A stretch of DNA of 64,000 bases, taken from assembly GCF_041206865.1 (NCBI RefSeq), contig NZ_JBGEDP010000001.1, positions 2,480,001 to 2,544,000 on the forward strand, read 5' to 3'. The notes below the pieces were generated by a model, which did no database searches, was not told the DNA's origin, and was given only the letters and a program-made list of their open reading frames with translations. Positions 1 to 8,194 of this stretch are shown one piece after another (the stretch's first letter is position 1; every line of letters starts with the position of its first letter). Source of the stretch: Mycobacterium sp. HUMS_12744610 (GTDB lineage: Bacteria > Actinomycetota > Actinomycetes > Mycobacteriales > Mycobacteriaceae). A program made the translations under genes and the position numbers.

Positions 1-133
1 TCTCGGCCAGCCGCCGCGCCGCGGTCGTCTCCTCAGCCGGCATCTGCATGGTCTTGGTCACAAAACACTCCTTCTGTCCGCCCAACGGCGGTCCGATGAT
101 GGACCACCCCGGACTTACACAGATGGAATGACA
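1..133 (-). mobile_element. Right end of an IS256-like insertion element, cut by the window edge
   Basis: A GTG codon at 61 on the minus strand opens a frame whose first residues (MTKTMQMPAEETTAARRLAE) resemble the N-terminus of actinobacterial IS256-family transposases, with a GGAG ribosome site upstream. The DNA just outside it, near 110-133, reads on the minus strand as GTCATTCCATCTGTGTAAG, the kind of terminal sequence seen at IS256-family ends. The remaining transposase and the other end lie beyond the window. The element sits inside the IS1380-type transposase gene. Family assignment rests on about 20 residues and the end sequence, so it is tentative. Confidence 0.55.
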
Positions 134-1016
134 CGCCCTCGGTCAGCGCCTCGGCGCGCGAGCGCAGCGCGGTGTTGCAGTCCATGCCGAACACGAAATC
201 GACCCGCTGGGCCCAGTCGTCGAAGTGCGCGGTCAACGAGAAGTCGGTGTCCCCGCGCACACATACTCGCTGGGCGTGCGGGGCGACCAGGTCGATCGCC
301 TTGTCGATCCAGGCCGCCGCGCCGGCGTGGCTGGGCGCGTTGCCCGGCCGGTTGACCAGGTAGAGCACCTCCTTGGTGTTGGCCAGCGACACGATCAGCG
401 GCGCATACCCCCAGATGCCCTTATAGGACATATCCATTCCGGCCTTGTGCTGCCCGTAGGTGGGGGCGATGGTGCCGTCGACGTCGAGGTAGGCGACCGG
501 GCCGAGCAGCTCACGACCCCGGTGCGCCCACAGCTGCGGGCGCACCGCGTTGATCGCCTCCATCAACGTCGCCACGTCGGCCCGGCTGAACCGGCGACAG
601 AAATCACCGGCCGTGGTCGGGTCCGGGATCAACTGCGCGCCCAAGGCGTTCATATAGGCGCTGTCGTGGCGCAGCCGCTCGATGTCTTCGAGCCGAGTGC
701 CCCCGCACGCCACGTTGTAGGCCAGGTTGAGCACGTGGTCGGATTCGTGATAGGGCAGGTGCACCTTAAGCAACTGCAGGTCCTCGTCGATCCGCTCGAC
801 CAGCCCCAGCCGGGTCACCAGCCGGTGCAGCGCGGCGATGCCACCGAAAGCGGTGGCGTCGATGTTCGCACCGACCTCATAGCGCACCACACCCGTGTTC
901 AGCATCGGCGCGGGCTGCGCGCCCCAACTCCCCGCCCGCGCGTGCCGCGCCGCCACCCTACGCCGCCGCGCGGCGATGTTCCGCCTACTCTGCTTATGGG
1001 TTATCCTCTTCACCAC
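134..1016 (-). pseudogene. IS1380-family transposase, 3' part lost to an IS256-like insertion
   Basis: The frame starting at a GTG (position 1016, just after an AAAGG ribosome site) gives a basic N-terminus and then a DDE-type transposase core. It includes LDVDGTIAPTYGQHK around residue 180 and VCVRGDTDFS around residue 250, the first two acidic positions of IS1380-family enzymes. Full members are about 450-500 residues, whereas only about 294 are left here before the sequence changes into the neighbouring element. The last 35 residues of the open frame down to 33 come from that element. The likely outer end of the IS1380 element lies near 1060-1100, but I cannot fix its inverted repeat. Confidence 0.8.
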
Positions 1017-1111
1017 AAAGGCCTTTCCTGCCGGGCTGCGTTGAGACCGCAAAACCCAACCAGGATAAGGCCTTTGCCAAATTCTCACCCGCCGACACGC
1101 TTACTGAAGGG

Positions 1112-1444
1112 CTAGTGCGTGCAGACGGTCCTGCCGCCCGCCGACTGCGCGTCGCTCACCACGTTGCCGTCGAGCAGAATCCGGCAGCGCATCGGTCCGG
1201 GTCCCTGCGCGCTCAGCACGAACACCTCGCCGCCGAACCCCTGGAACTGTGTCGACCAGGGCAGCGCGGCGTCGACCGCATGCTGCTGGCCGGTGTCGGT
1301 CTGGTACGAGATGTAGTGGGCCACCCCGGGTCCGCTTACCTCGTAGCGGACCTGCGGGAAGCCGGCGGCGTGCGCCACGCCCGGGACTGCCGCACCCATA
1401 CCGACGGCGAACAGGATCGCGAAACCGCTGAGACGACTGGTCAT
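1112..1444 (-). CDS. Small secreted MmpS-like protein
   Basis: The predicted 110-residue protein opens with a clear signal peptide (hydrophobic AILFAVGMGAAVPG, then AHA|A). The mature part resembles the C-terminal beta domain of MmpS proteins: a VRYEVSGPG start, an ALPWS motif near the middle, and paired cysteines in MRCRILLDG and RTVC. MmpS proteins are periplasmic partners of MmpL lipid exporters, but this one lacks the membrane anchor and no mmpL is adjacent, so its partner is unknown. The ATG was preferred over upstream starts because it places the signal peptide at the N-terminus. The gene abuts the IS1380-type remnant. Confidence 0.7.
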   Translation of the reverse strand: MTSRLSGFAILFAVGMGAAVPGVAHAAGFPQVRYEVSGPGVAHYISYQTDTGQQHAVDAALPWSTQFQGFGGEVFVLSAQGPGPMRCRILLDGNVVSDAQSAGGRTVCTH

Positions 1445-1461
1445 GGTTTCCCATCGTGACA

Positions 1462-2670
1462 TCACGCGCGACGAGACGGAAGCGGTTTGGCCGCGCCGGC
1501 GAGCAGGACGACGGCGAACACCCCACCGGCCGTCCCCGAGATCAGCAACGGCAGCCGCCCGTCGGCGCCCCACAAAAAGCCGGCCCACAACCCCGCGGCC
1601 AGCACCGCGAACCCGCTCAGGCCCTGGAACAGCCCCTGGGCGCTGGACTGCAGCTCACCCGCGACAAGCGTTGAGATCCAGGCCTTCCCGACCCCGTCGT
1701 AGCAGGCGGTGAACATGCCGTACACCGCGATCAGGGCCCAGGCGGTCGCCGTGTCGGTGGTGCTGCCCAGCCCCAGATAGCCGACGGCGAAGAACACCAG
1801 CCCGACCCCGTAGATCACCGGCCGGCCGAAGCGGTCCGCCAACACCCCAGCCGGCAGGCTCGCCACCGCGTACACCGCGTTGTAGCCGACATAGGCCAAG
1901 ATGACGCCGACGACCGAGAAGCCGATCTCCTTGAGCCGCAACAGCAGCAGGGCGTCGGGGAAGTTGACGACGCTGAATGCGACCAGGAACGAGACCACCC
2001 TCCAGTAGCGGCGGGGCAGCCGCCGGGCACCGGCGAAAGGCGAGGACCGGAACTCGTGCGACACCTGCCGCGACCGCTCCCGGACCCAGGCGATCAACAG
2101 CACGCTGAGCACCGCGGGGATCACCGCCAGATACAGCACCGGGCCGATCCGGTGACCGAACGCCTCGTAGCCGGCCAGCCCGAGTAGCGGGCCGATGACC
2201 GCGCCGAGGGTGTCCATCGTCCGGTGAAACCCGAACACCCGGCCGCGCTCCGCCGGCTCGACGCCGTCGACCAGCAGCGCGTCGCGCACCGCACCGCGCA
2301 ACCCCTTGCCCAGCCGGTCGACCACGCGCCCGACCAGCACCCCGGGCCACGCCCCGGCCGCCGCGACGATGAGCTTGCCCAGCGCCGCCATGCCGTAACC
2401 GGTCGCGATCAGGGGGCGGCGGGCGAAACGGTCGCCCAACGGCCCCGACACGATCTTGGTGAGCGACGCCGCGCCCTCGGCCGCGCCCTCCACGGCCCCG
2501 ACGACCGAGGGTGGCGCGCCCAGCACGGCCGTCAGATAGATCGGCAGCAGCGGGTACAGCAGCTCGCTGGCGGAGTCCTGCAGCAGCGACACCAGCGACA
2601 GTACCCATACGTTCCTGGTGAGCCAGGTCGGCTTCGTCGCCTCTTGCACGTGCCAGATGCTAGCTGGCAC
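1462..2670 (-). CDS. Major facilitator superfamily transporter
   Basis: The protein is about 402 residues with twelve hydrophobic segments. The loop after helix 2 carries GDRFARRPLI, the usual MFS signature (G-D-R-x-x-R-R), and a second copy, ADRFGRPVI, follows helix 8. Proteins of this layout (LLQDSASELLYPLLPIYL start) are often annotated as efflux MFS pumps, but no substrate can be inferred. It is transcribed away from the dehydrogenase-like gene to its right. A GTG at 2649 is an alternative start that would leave an inverted repeat (GTGCCAG-N7-CTGGCAC, 2650-2670) upstream of the gene rather than inside it. Confidence 0.85.
   Translation of the reverse strand: MPASIWHVQEATKPTWLTRNVWVLSLVSLLQDSASELLYPLLPIYLTAVLGAPPSVVGAVEGAAEGAASLTKIVSGPLGDRFARRPLIATGYGMAALGKLIVAAAGAWPGVLVGRVVDRLGKGLRGAVRDALLVDGVEPAERGRVFGFHRTMDTLGAVIGPLLGLAGYEAFGHRIGPVLYLAVIPAVLSVLLIAWVRERSRQVSHEFRSSPFAGARRLPRRYWRVVSFLVAFSVVNFPDALLLLRLKEIGFSVVGVILAYVGYNAVYAVASLPAGVLADRFGRPVIYGVGLVFFAVGYLGLGSTTDTATAWALIAVYGMFTACYDGVGKAWISTLVAGELQSSAQGLFQGLSGFAVLAAGLWAGFLWGADGRLPLLISGTAGGVFAVVLLAGAAKPLPSRRA
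2650..2670. promoter_or_regulatory. Inverted repeat GTGCCAG-N7-CTGGCAC between divergent genes
   Basis: Seven-base perfect arms separated by seven bases lie at the head of the MFS gene, about 60 bases from the start of the divergent dehydrogenase-like gene. The size and position suit a dimeric repressor operator. No regulator gene adjoins it, so the factor is unknown. Confidence 0.35.
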
Positions 2671-2729
2671 CCGTGCCGCGCGCTTAGTGTGTGAAGCCGG
2701 GCAGGGAGCCGACGGCAGGAAGGAAGAGT

Positions 2730-3803
2730 ATGCCGAAGCGTGTGGTGGTCTGGGGTACCGGGTTCGTCGGCAAGATGGTGATCGCCGAGATCGTCAAACA
2801 CCCGGCGTTCGAGTTGGTGGGCGTAGGCGTCAGCAACCCCGACAAGGTCGGGCGCGACGTCGGCGAGATCTGCGGCTTGCCCGAACCGGTGGGTGCCGTG
2901 GCCACCGACGACGTCGACGCCCTGATCGCGCTGAAACCCGACGCGCTGGTGCACTACGGGCCGACGGCGTTGCACGCCAAGGACAACATCGCGCTGATAA
3001 CCCGCTTCCTGCGGGCCGGCATCGACGTGTGCTCGACAGCGATGACCCCGTGGGTGTGGCCGTCGATGCACCTCAACCCGCCGCAGTGGATCGAGCCGAT
3101 CACCGAGGCCTGCGAGCTGGGCGAGTCGTCGTGCTTTACCACCGGCATCGACCCCGGGTTCGCCAACGACCTGTTCCCCATGACGTTGATGGGCCTGTGC
3201 TCGGAAGTTCGGCGGGTGCGCGCTTCGGAACTGCTGGACTACACCAACTACGAGGGCGACTACGAAGTCGAGATGGGCATCGGCCGCGAGCCCGAATACA
3301 CCCCGCTGCTGCAAGACTCCAACATGCTGATCTTCGCCTGGGGCGCCACCGTCCCGATGATCGCGCATGCCGCCGGCATCATGCTCGACGAGATCACCAC
3401 CACCTGGGACAAGTGGGTGACGCCCACCGAGCGCAACACCGTCAAGGGCGTCATCAAGCCCGGGCATGTCGCCGCCGTGCGCTTCACGATCAACGGAATC
3501 TACAAGGGCGAGAAGAGGATTCAGCTCGAACACGTCAACCGCATCGGCCGCGACGCCGCCCCGGACTGGCCGTCCGGCCACGACGACGACGTCTACCGGG
3601 TCGACATCGAGGGGGCGCCGAGCATTTTCCAGGAAACCGCGTTCCGGTTCACCGACGGCTCCGGCCGGGACGCGGCCACGGCCGGTTGCCTGGCCACCGG
3701 GATGCGGGCCCTGCACGCGGTTCCGGCGGTCAACGAGTTGCGGCCGGGGTGGGTCACCCCGCTGGACCTGCCGCTGATCGCGGGGGTCGGGAACATCCGC
3801 TGA
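2730..3803 (+). CDS. Dihydrodipicolinate reductase-like / diaminopentanoate dehydrogenase-like NAD(P) oxidoreductase
   Basis: The 357-residue protein starts with a Rossmann fold (VVVWGTGFVGKMVI, residues 4-17) of the DapB N-terminal type and is followed by a long C-terminal domain shared with 2,4-diaminopentanoate dehydrogenases. Mycobacteria carry many such genes of unknown substrate, and some lie in steroid or lipid gene sets. The ATG at 2730 follows a GGAAGGAAG ribosome site. True DapB has an HH-x3-K-x-D-x-P-S-G-T motif, which I do not see, so lysine biosynthesis is unlikely. It is transcribed towards a degraded Hsp70-like pseudogene. Confidence 0.8.
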   Translation: MPKRVVVWGTGFVGKMVIAEIVKHPAFELVGVGVSNPDKVGRDVGEICGLPEPVGAVATDDVDALIALKPDALVHYGPTALHAKDNIALITRFLRAGIDVCSTAMTPWVWPSMHLNPPQWIEPITEACELGESSCFTTGIDPGFANDLFPMTLMGLCSEVRRVRASELLDYTNYEGDYEVEMGIGREPEYTPLLQDSNMLIFAWGATVPMIAHAAGIMLDEITTTWDKWVTPTERNTVKGVIKPGHVAAVRFTINGIYKGEKRIQLEHVNRIGRDAAPDWPSGHDDDVYRVDIEGAPSIFQETAFRFTDGSGRDAATAGCLATGMRALHAVPAVNELRPGWVTPLDLPLIAGVGNIR

Positions 3804-4468
3804 CCGGCCTCACCCTGTACCGGCAGCGCCCGCCCGAGGTCGGTTTCCCGGCGGAGAACCCCCGGCTGGACCAGCCTGTCCTGGTCGTCACCGACTTCGT
3901 GGACCGGTTCGGCCACGCCGACGCGCTGCGCGCACTGGCCTACGTCGCCAACGCCGGCCACTGCGCTGCGCCGGCTGGCCGAATGGTCCAACCGGGCGCA
4001 GCCGTTGGCGCTGCTGCCCGACGCCGCGGCAGCGCTGGTCGCGGCGCGCGCCGACCCGGGCGTGCCCGGCCGCGGCACCGTCGCGGTGTGCGACCCGTCG
4101 TGCGCCCTGCTGGTGGGTGCCTTGAGCCGGCTGCGGGCCGGCTGCCGAAACGTCTAGGAGCAGTTGTCCTCCGAGGCCGCTTCCATGCTGACCCACCGGC
4201 GCGCTGGGGTGCGCAGCGGCATGGAAAACACGTTGCGGCGCAGCGTGATTAGTAAACTGGTCGCGGTGTTTTCGCTGGGGGCAGGGCGAACACGCCAGCG
4301 GTCGTCACGGCATTGTCGGGCCGTTTCGAGGTCCCGGTCGTCACGATGCCGCGTCCGCAGCTGGGCGCCGCGTTGTGGGCCTCCCACCGCCCGGGAGGTC
4401 GTCCCGGCGAAACGGACGGCCACGACGCGGCCCCAGGCGCACTCCAGAGCGCGGCACCCGTCAAGTGA
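3803..4468 (+). pseudogene. Decayed Hsp70-like (Rv0312/Rv2264c-type) pseudogene
   Basis: Three patches in different frames line up, in order, with mycobacterial DnaK-like proteins of the Rv0312/Rv2264c type. The first (3803-3960) reads LYRQRPPEVGFPAENPRLDQ and then a DFVDRFG stretch. After a frame change near 3960 the second reads LLPDAAAALVAARADPGVPG and GTVAVCDPSC, the phosphate-binding region. The last (about 4290-4468) reads PAVVTALSGRFEVPVVTMPR, the C-terminal subdomain. Large parts between them are missing. M. tuberculosis carries Rv2264c in the matching place, so this appears to be the same gene eroded by deletions. Identity is from memory of the family. Confidence 0.65.
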
Positions 4469-4502
4469 CTCAGGGCCGATCCGGCTGAATCGACACGGCG
4501 CC

Positions 4503-4850
4503 TCAGTCCTTTTCGCCCTTGTTTTCCGCGGCGGCGGCTTCCCTGAGTTCGTCGTTGCGAGCCTTGTCCTTCTCGATCTGCTCGCGTTTGGCTTGCTCGT
4601 CAGTGCCCTCGCCCGTGTCAATGTCGCCGGCGTCGTCGTTGTAGATGGGATCGCCGTCTTCGGTGAGCCAGTCGTTGACCGCGGTGCCCGTGACGGTTCC
4701 GCCCGAACCGGGCAGCACCACGGTGGGCCGGTCCTCGTAGGCCTGCATCATCTCCGCGGCGGCCTGCTTGGCGCCCTGGTCCAATTCGAGTTTCTCGCTC
4801 GCCTGCTGATCGGGGTCGTCACCAGCAGATATGTCGTCCTGCTCGCTCAC
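4503..4850 (-). CDS. Small acidic conserved hypothetical protein
   Basis: A GTG start preceded by AGGAAGG gives a 115-residue, strongly acidic protein. It has a predicted flexible N-terminus (MSEQDDISAGDDPD), a middle with VVLPGSGGTVTGTAVNDW, and a charged helical tail (EQIEKDKARNDELREAAAAE). No signal peptide or membrane segment is seen. I do not recognise a domain with known function. An IS110-family element has inserted immediately upstream of its ribosome site, so its native promoter is probably lost or replaced. Confidence 0.7.
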   Translation of the reverse strand: MSEQDDISAGDDPDQQASEKLELDQGAKQAAAEMMQAYEDRPTVVLPGSGGTVTGTAVNDWLTEDGDPIYNDDAGDIDTGEGTDEQAKREQIEKDKARNDELREAAAAENKGEKD

Positions 4851-4869
4851 TGGACTACCTTCCTGAGGT

Positions 4870-5131
4870 CATCGCTTCTGGATGAAGCGTTGATGCACCC
4901 GAGGTGCCACCAGGTCACTGCCCTGCTCGCTTGACGCGGTTGATGTCCAGCATGAGATCTGCAGGCCCTGGTGGTTGCCCGGGGCGTGTCGACCGTCGAT
5001 AGGGCTGAGCGCCAACGCCGCGTCTGGCTGCGAGCGCCGATCAGTGAGCGGAGCGGCAACCACGTCGCGGCACCAGCGGCAGCAGAAAAGATGGGTGCCT
5101 CCCCACTGGGACTAGCAGCGAGGAGGCTGAC
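4870..5131 (+). ncRNA. Candidate bridge-RNA region in the IS110 left end
   Basis: IS110-group recombinases are guided by a structured bridge RNA transcribed from the non-coding end upstream of the transposase. Here about 260 bases separate the presumed left end from the start codon and hold no plausible gene, which matches the expected size and place. I have not folded it, and no loop matching the donor or target is assigned. The call rests on position and family knowledge only. Confidence 0.35.
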
Positions 5132-6394
5132 GTGAAGTCTGCCAGCAATACCCCGACCGATACCACCCTGCCGCAGGAGCCGCCGGGGGGTGTGACCGCC
5201 GGTCTGGACTGGGCCCGCGACGACCACGCGGTCAGCGTCGTCGATGACCGGGGCCGCGAACTCGACCGAGCCACGGTGCCCCATAGCGCGCCCGGACTGC
5301 GGGAACTCATCGCTTTCCTGCGCCGCCATGGAGTGGGTGAGGTCGCCATCGAACGTCTTGACGGGCCAGTCGTCGACGCCCTGCTGCTCGCCGGTCTGGC
5401 CGTGGTGGTGATCTCGCCGAATCAGGTCAAGAACCTGCGCGGCCGCTACGGCTCGGCCGGCAACAAGGACGACCGGTTCGACGCCTACGTGCTCGCCGAC
5501 ACCCTGCGCACCGACCGCGCCCGGCTGCGGGCGCTGATCCCCGATACCGACGCCACCGTCGCCCTGCGGCGCGCCTGCCGCGCCCGCAAGGACTTGGTCA
5601 ATCACCGTGTGGCCGTTGCCAATCAGCTGCGCGCACACCTGCGCAACGTGCTGCCTGCCGCCGTCGGATTGTTCAAAGACATCGACTCCGCGATCAGCCT
5701 GGCGTTCCTGACCCGATTCGACACCCAGGACAAGATCGACTGGCTGACCCCCAAACGACTCGGCGACTGGCTCGCCAAGCAGGGCTACTCCGGCAAGGTC
5801 GACCCCGCCGTGCTGCACCACCGCATCCTTGACGCTGCCCCCGGCGCAACCGGTTCTCACGGCAGCACCCAGGCCCACATCACCGCCAGCTACGTCGCAC
5901 TGCTGGGCACCCTGGTCGCACAGATCAAAGCGCTCCCGACCCAGATCGAGGCACAACTGGACACCCACGCCGACGCCCACATCTTCACGTCCCTGCCCCG
6001 CGCCGGACGGGTCCGCGCCGCGCGCCTGCTTGCCGAAATCGGGGACTGCCGTGCTCGATTCCCCACCCCGGAGTCGCTGACCTGTCTGGCCGGCGCCGCG
6101 CCCTCTACGCGCCAGTCCGGCAAATCCCGCATTGTCGGATTCCGCTGGGCTTGCGACAAACAACTCCGTGACGCCGTCACCGACTTCGCCGCCGACACCC
6201 GACTGGTCAACCCCTGGGCCGCCGACCTCTACGACAGGGCCCGAACCCGCGGGCACGACCACCCCCACGCCGCACGCATCCTCGCCCGCGCCAGGCTGCA
6301 CATCATCTGGCACTGCTGGCAAGACAACCTCGCCTACGCCCCCGACAAACACCGCGCACTCCAACGAATCCTCACCCAAGACGAGGCGGCTTGA
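5132..6394 (+). CDS. IS110-family transposase (DEDD recombinase)
   Basis: The 420-residue protein has the two-domain IS110 layout. The N-terminal RuvC-like part starts at GLDWARDDHA (catalytic Asp about 26), followed by VAIERLDGP and KDDRFDAYVLAD, which supply the E-D-D residues. The C-terminal Tnp20 part has LPRAGRVRAARLLAEIGD and then APSTRQSGKS, containing the conserved serine. The family includes IS900, IS901 and IS1110. The frame is full length and unbroken, so the element may still be active. The GTG start follows a GAGGAGG site. Confidence 0.92.
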   Translation: MKSASNTPTDTTLPQEPPGGVTAGLDWARDDHAVSVVDDRGRELDRATVPHSAPGLRELIAFLRRHGVGEVAIERLDGPVVDALLLAGLAVVVISPNQVKNLRGRYGSAGNKDDRFDAYVLADTLRTDRARLRALIPDTDATVALRRACRARKDLVNHRVAVANQLRAHLRNVLPAAVGLFKDIDSAISLAFLTRFDTQDKIDWLTPKRLGDWLAKQGYSGKVDPAVLHHRILDAAPGATGSHGSTQAHITASYVALLGTLVAQIKALPTQIEAQLDTHADAHIFTSLPRAGRVRAARLLAEIGDCRARFPTPESLTCLAGAAPSTRQSGKSRIVGFRWACDKQLRDAVTDFAADTRLVNPWAADLYDRARTRGHDHPHAARILARARLHIIWHCWQDNLAYAPDKHRALQRILTQDEAA

Positions 6395-6518
6395 CATAGG
6401 GCTTCTCATGCGTCCACTCCTTGCCGTCGGATTCCCGACCGTTGCGGACTACCCGCTGCTTCGGTGTACCGAAACCCTCACCGGCGGCATGGAAAACCTG
6501 TGCGTTCCAGGGCGTTTC

Positions 6519-7472
6519 TCAGCCCGGCTTCGGGTAGCTGACGCCGGTGAGCCGCTCGGACAGCTCCCACAGTCGTCGGCATGCGGCATCGTCGCGGGCG
6601 CGGGCGGGCACGTGGGCCGGCTTCACGCCGCCACCGGCAGCCTCCAGCAGCCCGAGCGGCCCGTAGAAGGCGCCGCCCGCCGCACCCGGCGTGGCGGCCG
6701 CGTACAGCGCGGGCAGGATCCCGTCGTCGATCTCCTGCCACAAAAACGGCGTCCACCGCCACGACGCCTTGTAGAACCGCTCCATTAGCGACGGCTTGTC
6801 GCGGCCGTGGGAAGGCCCGCTGATCTGGAGGTTCGTCATGGTCAGTCCGGGATGGGCGGCGTTGGATACGACACCCCAGCCCGCCCGGCGGCTCCGGCGG
6901 TCCAACTCGCGCGCGAACATGAGCACGGCCAGCTTCGACTGGCCGTAGGCCGCCATCGCCGAGTACTTCGTGGCGAACTGCGGGTCGTCGAAGTGAATGC
7001 GGCCGTAACGGGCCGCCAGGCTGCTCAGCGACACCACCCGTGCGCCGTCGGCGGCGCGCAGCAGCGGCAGCAGGTGTGCCGTCAGGGCGAAGTGGCCCAG
7101 ATGGTTGCTGCCGAACTGCAATTCGAAGCCGTCGGCGGTGGTGTCGCGCTTCGGCGGCGTCATGACGCCGGCGTTGTTGATCAGGATGTCGATCGGACGC
7201 CCCTCGGCGTTGAGCTGTTCGCCCAGCGCGGCGACCGCGGCCAGCGAGGACAGGTCCAGGGACTTGATGGTCAGCTTCGCGCCGGGCACGGTGGCCCGGA
7301 TCTCCTCGATCGCGGCCTCACCCTTGGCGCGGTTGCGGATCGCCATGACGACGTCCGCGCCGGCCGCCGCGAGCCGGCGGGCGAGCCCGAATCCGAGACC
7401 GCTGTTGGCGCCGGTGACCACGGCCAGCTTCCCGGAAAGATCCGGCACGGTGGCGGCGAGGAGTTTGCTCAT
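6519..7472 (-). CDS. Short-chain dehydrogenase/reductase (Rv2263-like)
   Basis: This 317-residue SDR has the cofactor motif [12 protein letters not shown] at residues 20-31, the NNAG motif near 99, and the catalytic S ([10 protein letters not shown]) with YGQSK near residue 175. It is longer than classical SDRs and belongs to the retinol dehydrogenase/protochlorophyllide reductase-like group common in mycobacteria, whose substrates are unknown. M. tuberculosis has Rv2263 in the corresponding place. A GC-rich hairpin separates it from the upstream mscR-hydrolase pair. The 120 bases between its stop and the IS110 element hold nothing I recognise. Confidence 0.85.
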   Translation of the reverse strand: MSKLLAATVPDLSGKLAVVTGANSGLGFGLARRLAAAGADVVMAIRNRAKGEAAIEEIRATVPGAKLTIKSLDLSSLAAVAALGEQLNAEGRPIDILINNAGVMTPPKRDTTADGFELQFGSNHLGHFALTAHLLPLLRAADGARVVSLSSLAARYGRIHFDDPQFATKYSAMAAYGQSKLAVLMFARELDRRSRRAGWGVVSNAAHPGLTMTNLQISGPSHGRDKPSLMERFYKASWRWTPFLWQEIDDGILPALYAAATPGAAGGAFYGPLGLLEAAGGGVKPAHVPARARDDAACRRLWELSERLTGVSYPKPG

Positions 7473-7496
7473 GGGTCATAGTGTGCCCCCTTGCCC

Positions 7497-7556
7497 GCGA
7501 GCGTGCGTGTCGGTGCGGCGCCACGCCGCTGTGGCCGGCGATCTGCGCACGCTCGC
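7497..7556. terminator. Long GC-rich hairpin, 11-bp perfect outer stem
   Basis: GCGAGCGTGCG (7497-7507) pairs with CGCACGCTCGC (7546-7556) around an inner GC-rich repeat. It lies just past the stop of the metallo-hydrolase gene and before the SDR gene, so it can act as a rho-independent terminator without a U tract, as is usual in mycobacteria. A related sequence follows ahpE at about 32.4 kb. Confidence 0.6.
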
Positions 7557-7570
7557 GCGGCCGGGAAGCG

Positions 7571-8194
7571 TCAGTGCCCGCGGGCCACCCACTCCTCGTA
7601 GTGCACGATCTCGTCGCCGACGGTGGTGCTGTCGCCGTGGCCGGTGTGCACGACGGTGTCGCCGGGCAGCCGGCCGAGGCGCTCGGAGATGGACCGCAGG
7701 ATCGTCGGGAAGTCGGAGTAGGAGCGCCCCGTCGCACCCGGGCCGCCGGCGAACAGCGTGTCGCCGCTGAACACCACACCCAGGTCGTGCGAATACCAAC
7801 ACACCGATCCCGGGGAGTGGCCCGGGGTGTGCAGTGCCCGCAGCTCGGTGCCTCCCACGCTGAGCGTCTCACCGTCAGCGATGGTGCGAAAGTCCTTGTC
7901 CGGATGGGTCATTCGCCAGAGCACCTCGTCGGCCGGATGCAGCAGCACCGGGGCGTCGAGGGCCTTGCCGAGCTCCGGCGCCACGGTCACGTGGTCGTTG
8001 TGTCCGTGGGTGCACACCACCGCGACGACATGGCGGCCGGCCACGGCCTCGACGATGGGTGCCGCCTCGTGGGCGGCGTCGAACACGACGACGTTGGAGT
8101 TGTCGCCGATCAGCCAGATGTTGTTGTCGACTTCCCAACTGCCGCCGTCGAGTTCGAAGGTGCCGTGGGTCACCACGCGTTGGATGTCAACCAT
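7571..8194 (-). CDS. Metallo-beta-lactamase fold hydrolase (Rv2260-like)
   Basis: The 207-residue protein has the zinc-binding motif THGHNDH (HxHxDH) near residue 60, then LHTPGHSPGS and FSGDTLF, which complete the glyoxalase II-like metal site. Its start codon overlaps the stop of mscR (TGATG), so the two are translated together. Being coupled to a mycothiol-dependent formaldehyde/S-nitrosomycothiol enzyme suggests it may hydrolyse an S-acyl mycothiol product such as S-formylmycothiol. That role is inference from the operon and fold. Confidence 0.85.
   Translation of the reverse strand: MVDIQRVVTHGTFELDGGSWEVDNNIWLIGDNSNVVVFDAAHEAAPIVEAVAGRHVVAVVCTHGHNDHVTVAPELGKALDAPVLLHPADEVLWRMTHPDKDFRTIADGETLSVGGTELRALHTPGHSPGSVCWYSHDLGVVFSGDTLFAGGPGATGRSYSDFPTILRSISERLGRLPGDTVVHTGHGDSTTVGDEIVHYEEWVARGH

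Larger units (their letters stand above)
4864..6425 (+). mobile_element. IS110-family (IS900-like) insertion element, approximate ends
   Basis: The element contains the transposase gene, about 270 bases of non-coding DNA before it and a short tail after it. It lacks obvious terminal inverted repeats, as is normal for IS110 elements. The right flank, CATGCGTCCACTCCTT near 6410-6425, fits the IS900 target consensus CATG-N4-6-CNCCTT. The left flank keeps CCTT directly beside the ribosome site of the small acidic gene, so CCTT may be the shared core. Exact borders cannot be set without an empty-site comparison. Confidence 0.6.

Noticed and set aside
4164..4934. A 256-codon plus-strand frame over the small acidic gene
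   Set aside because: Its hydrophobic part is the complement of the acidic gene, and the first part belongs to the Hsp70-like pseudogene in the wrong frame.
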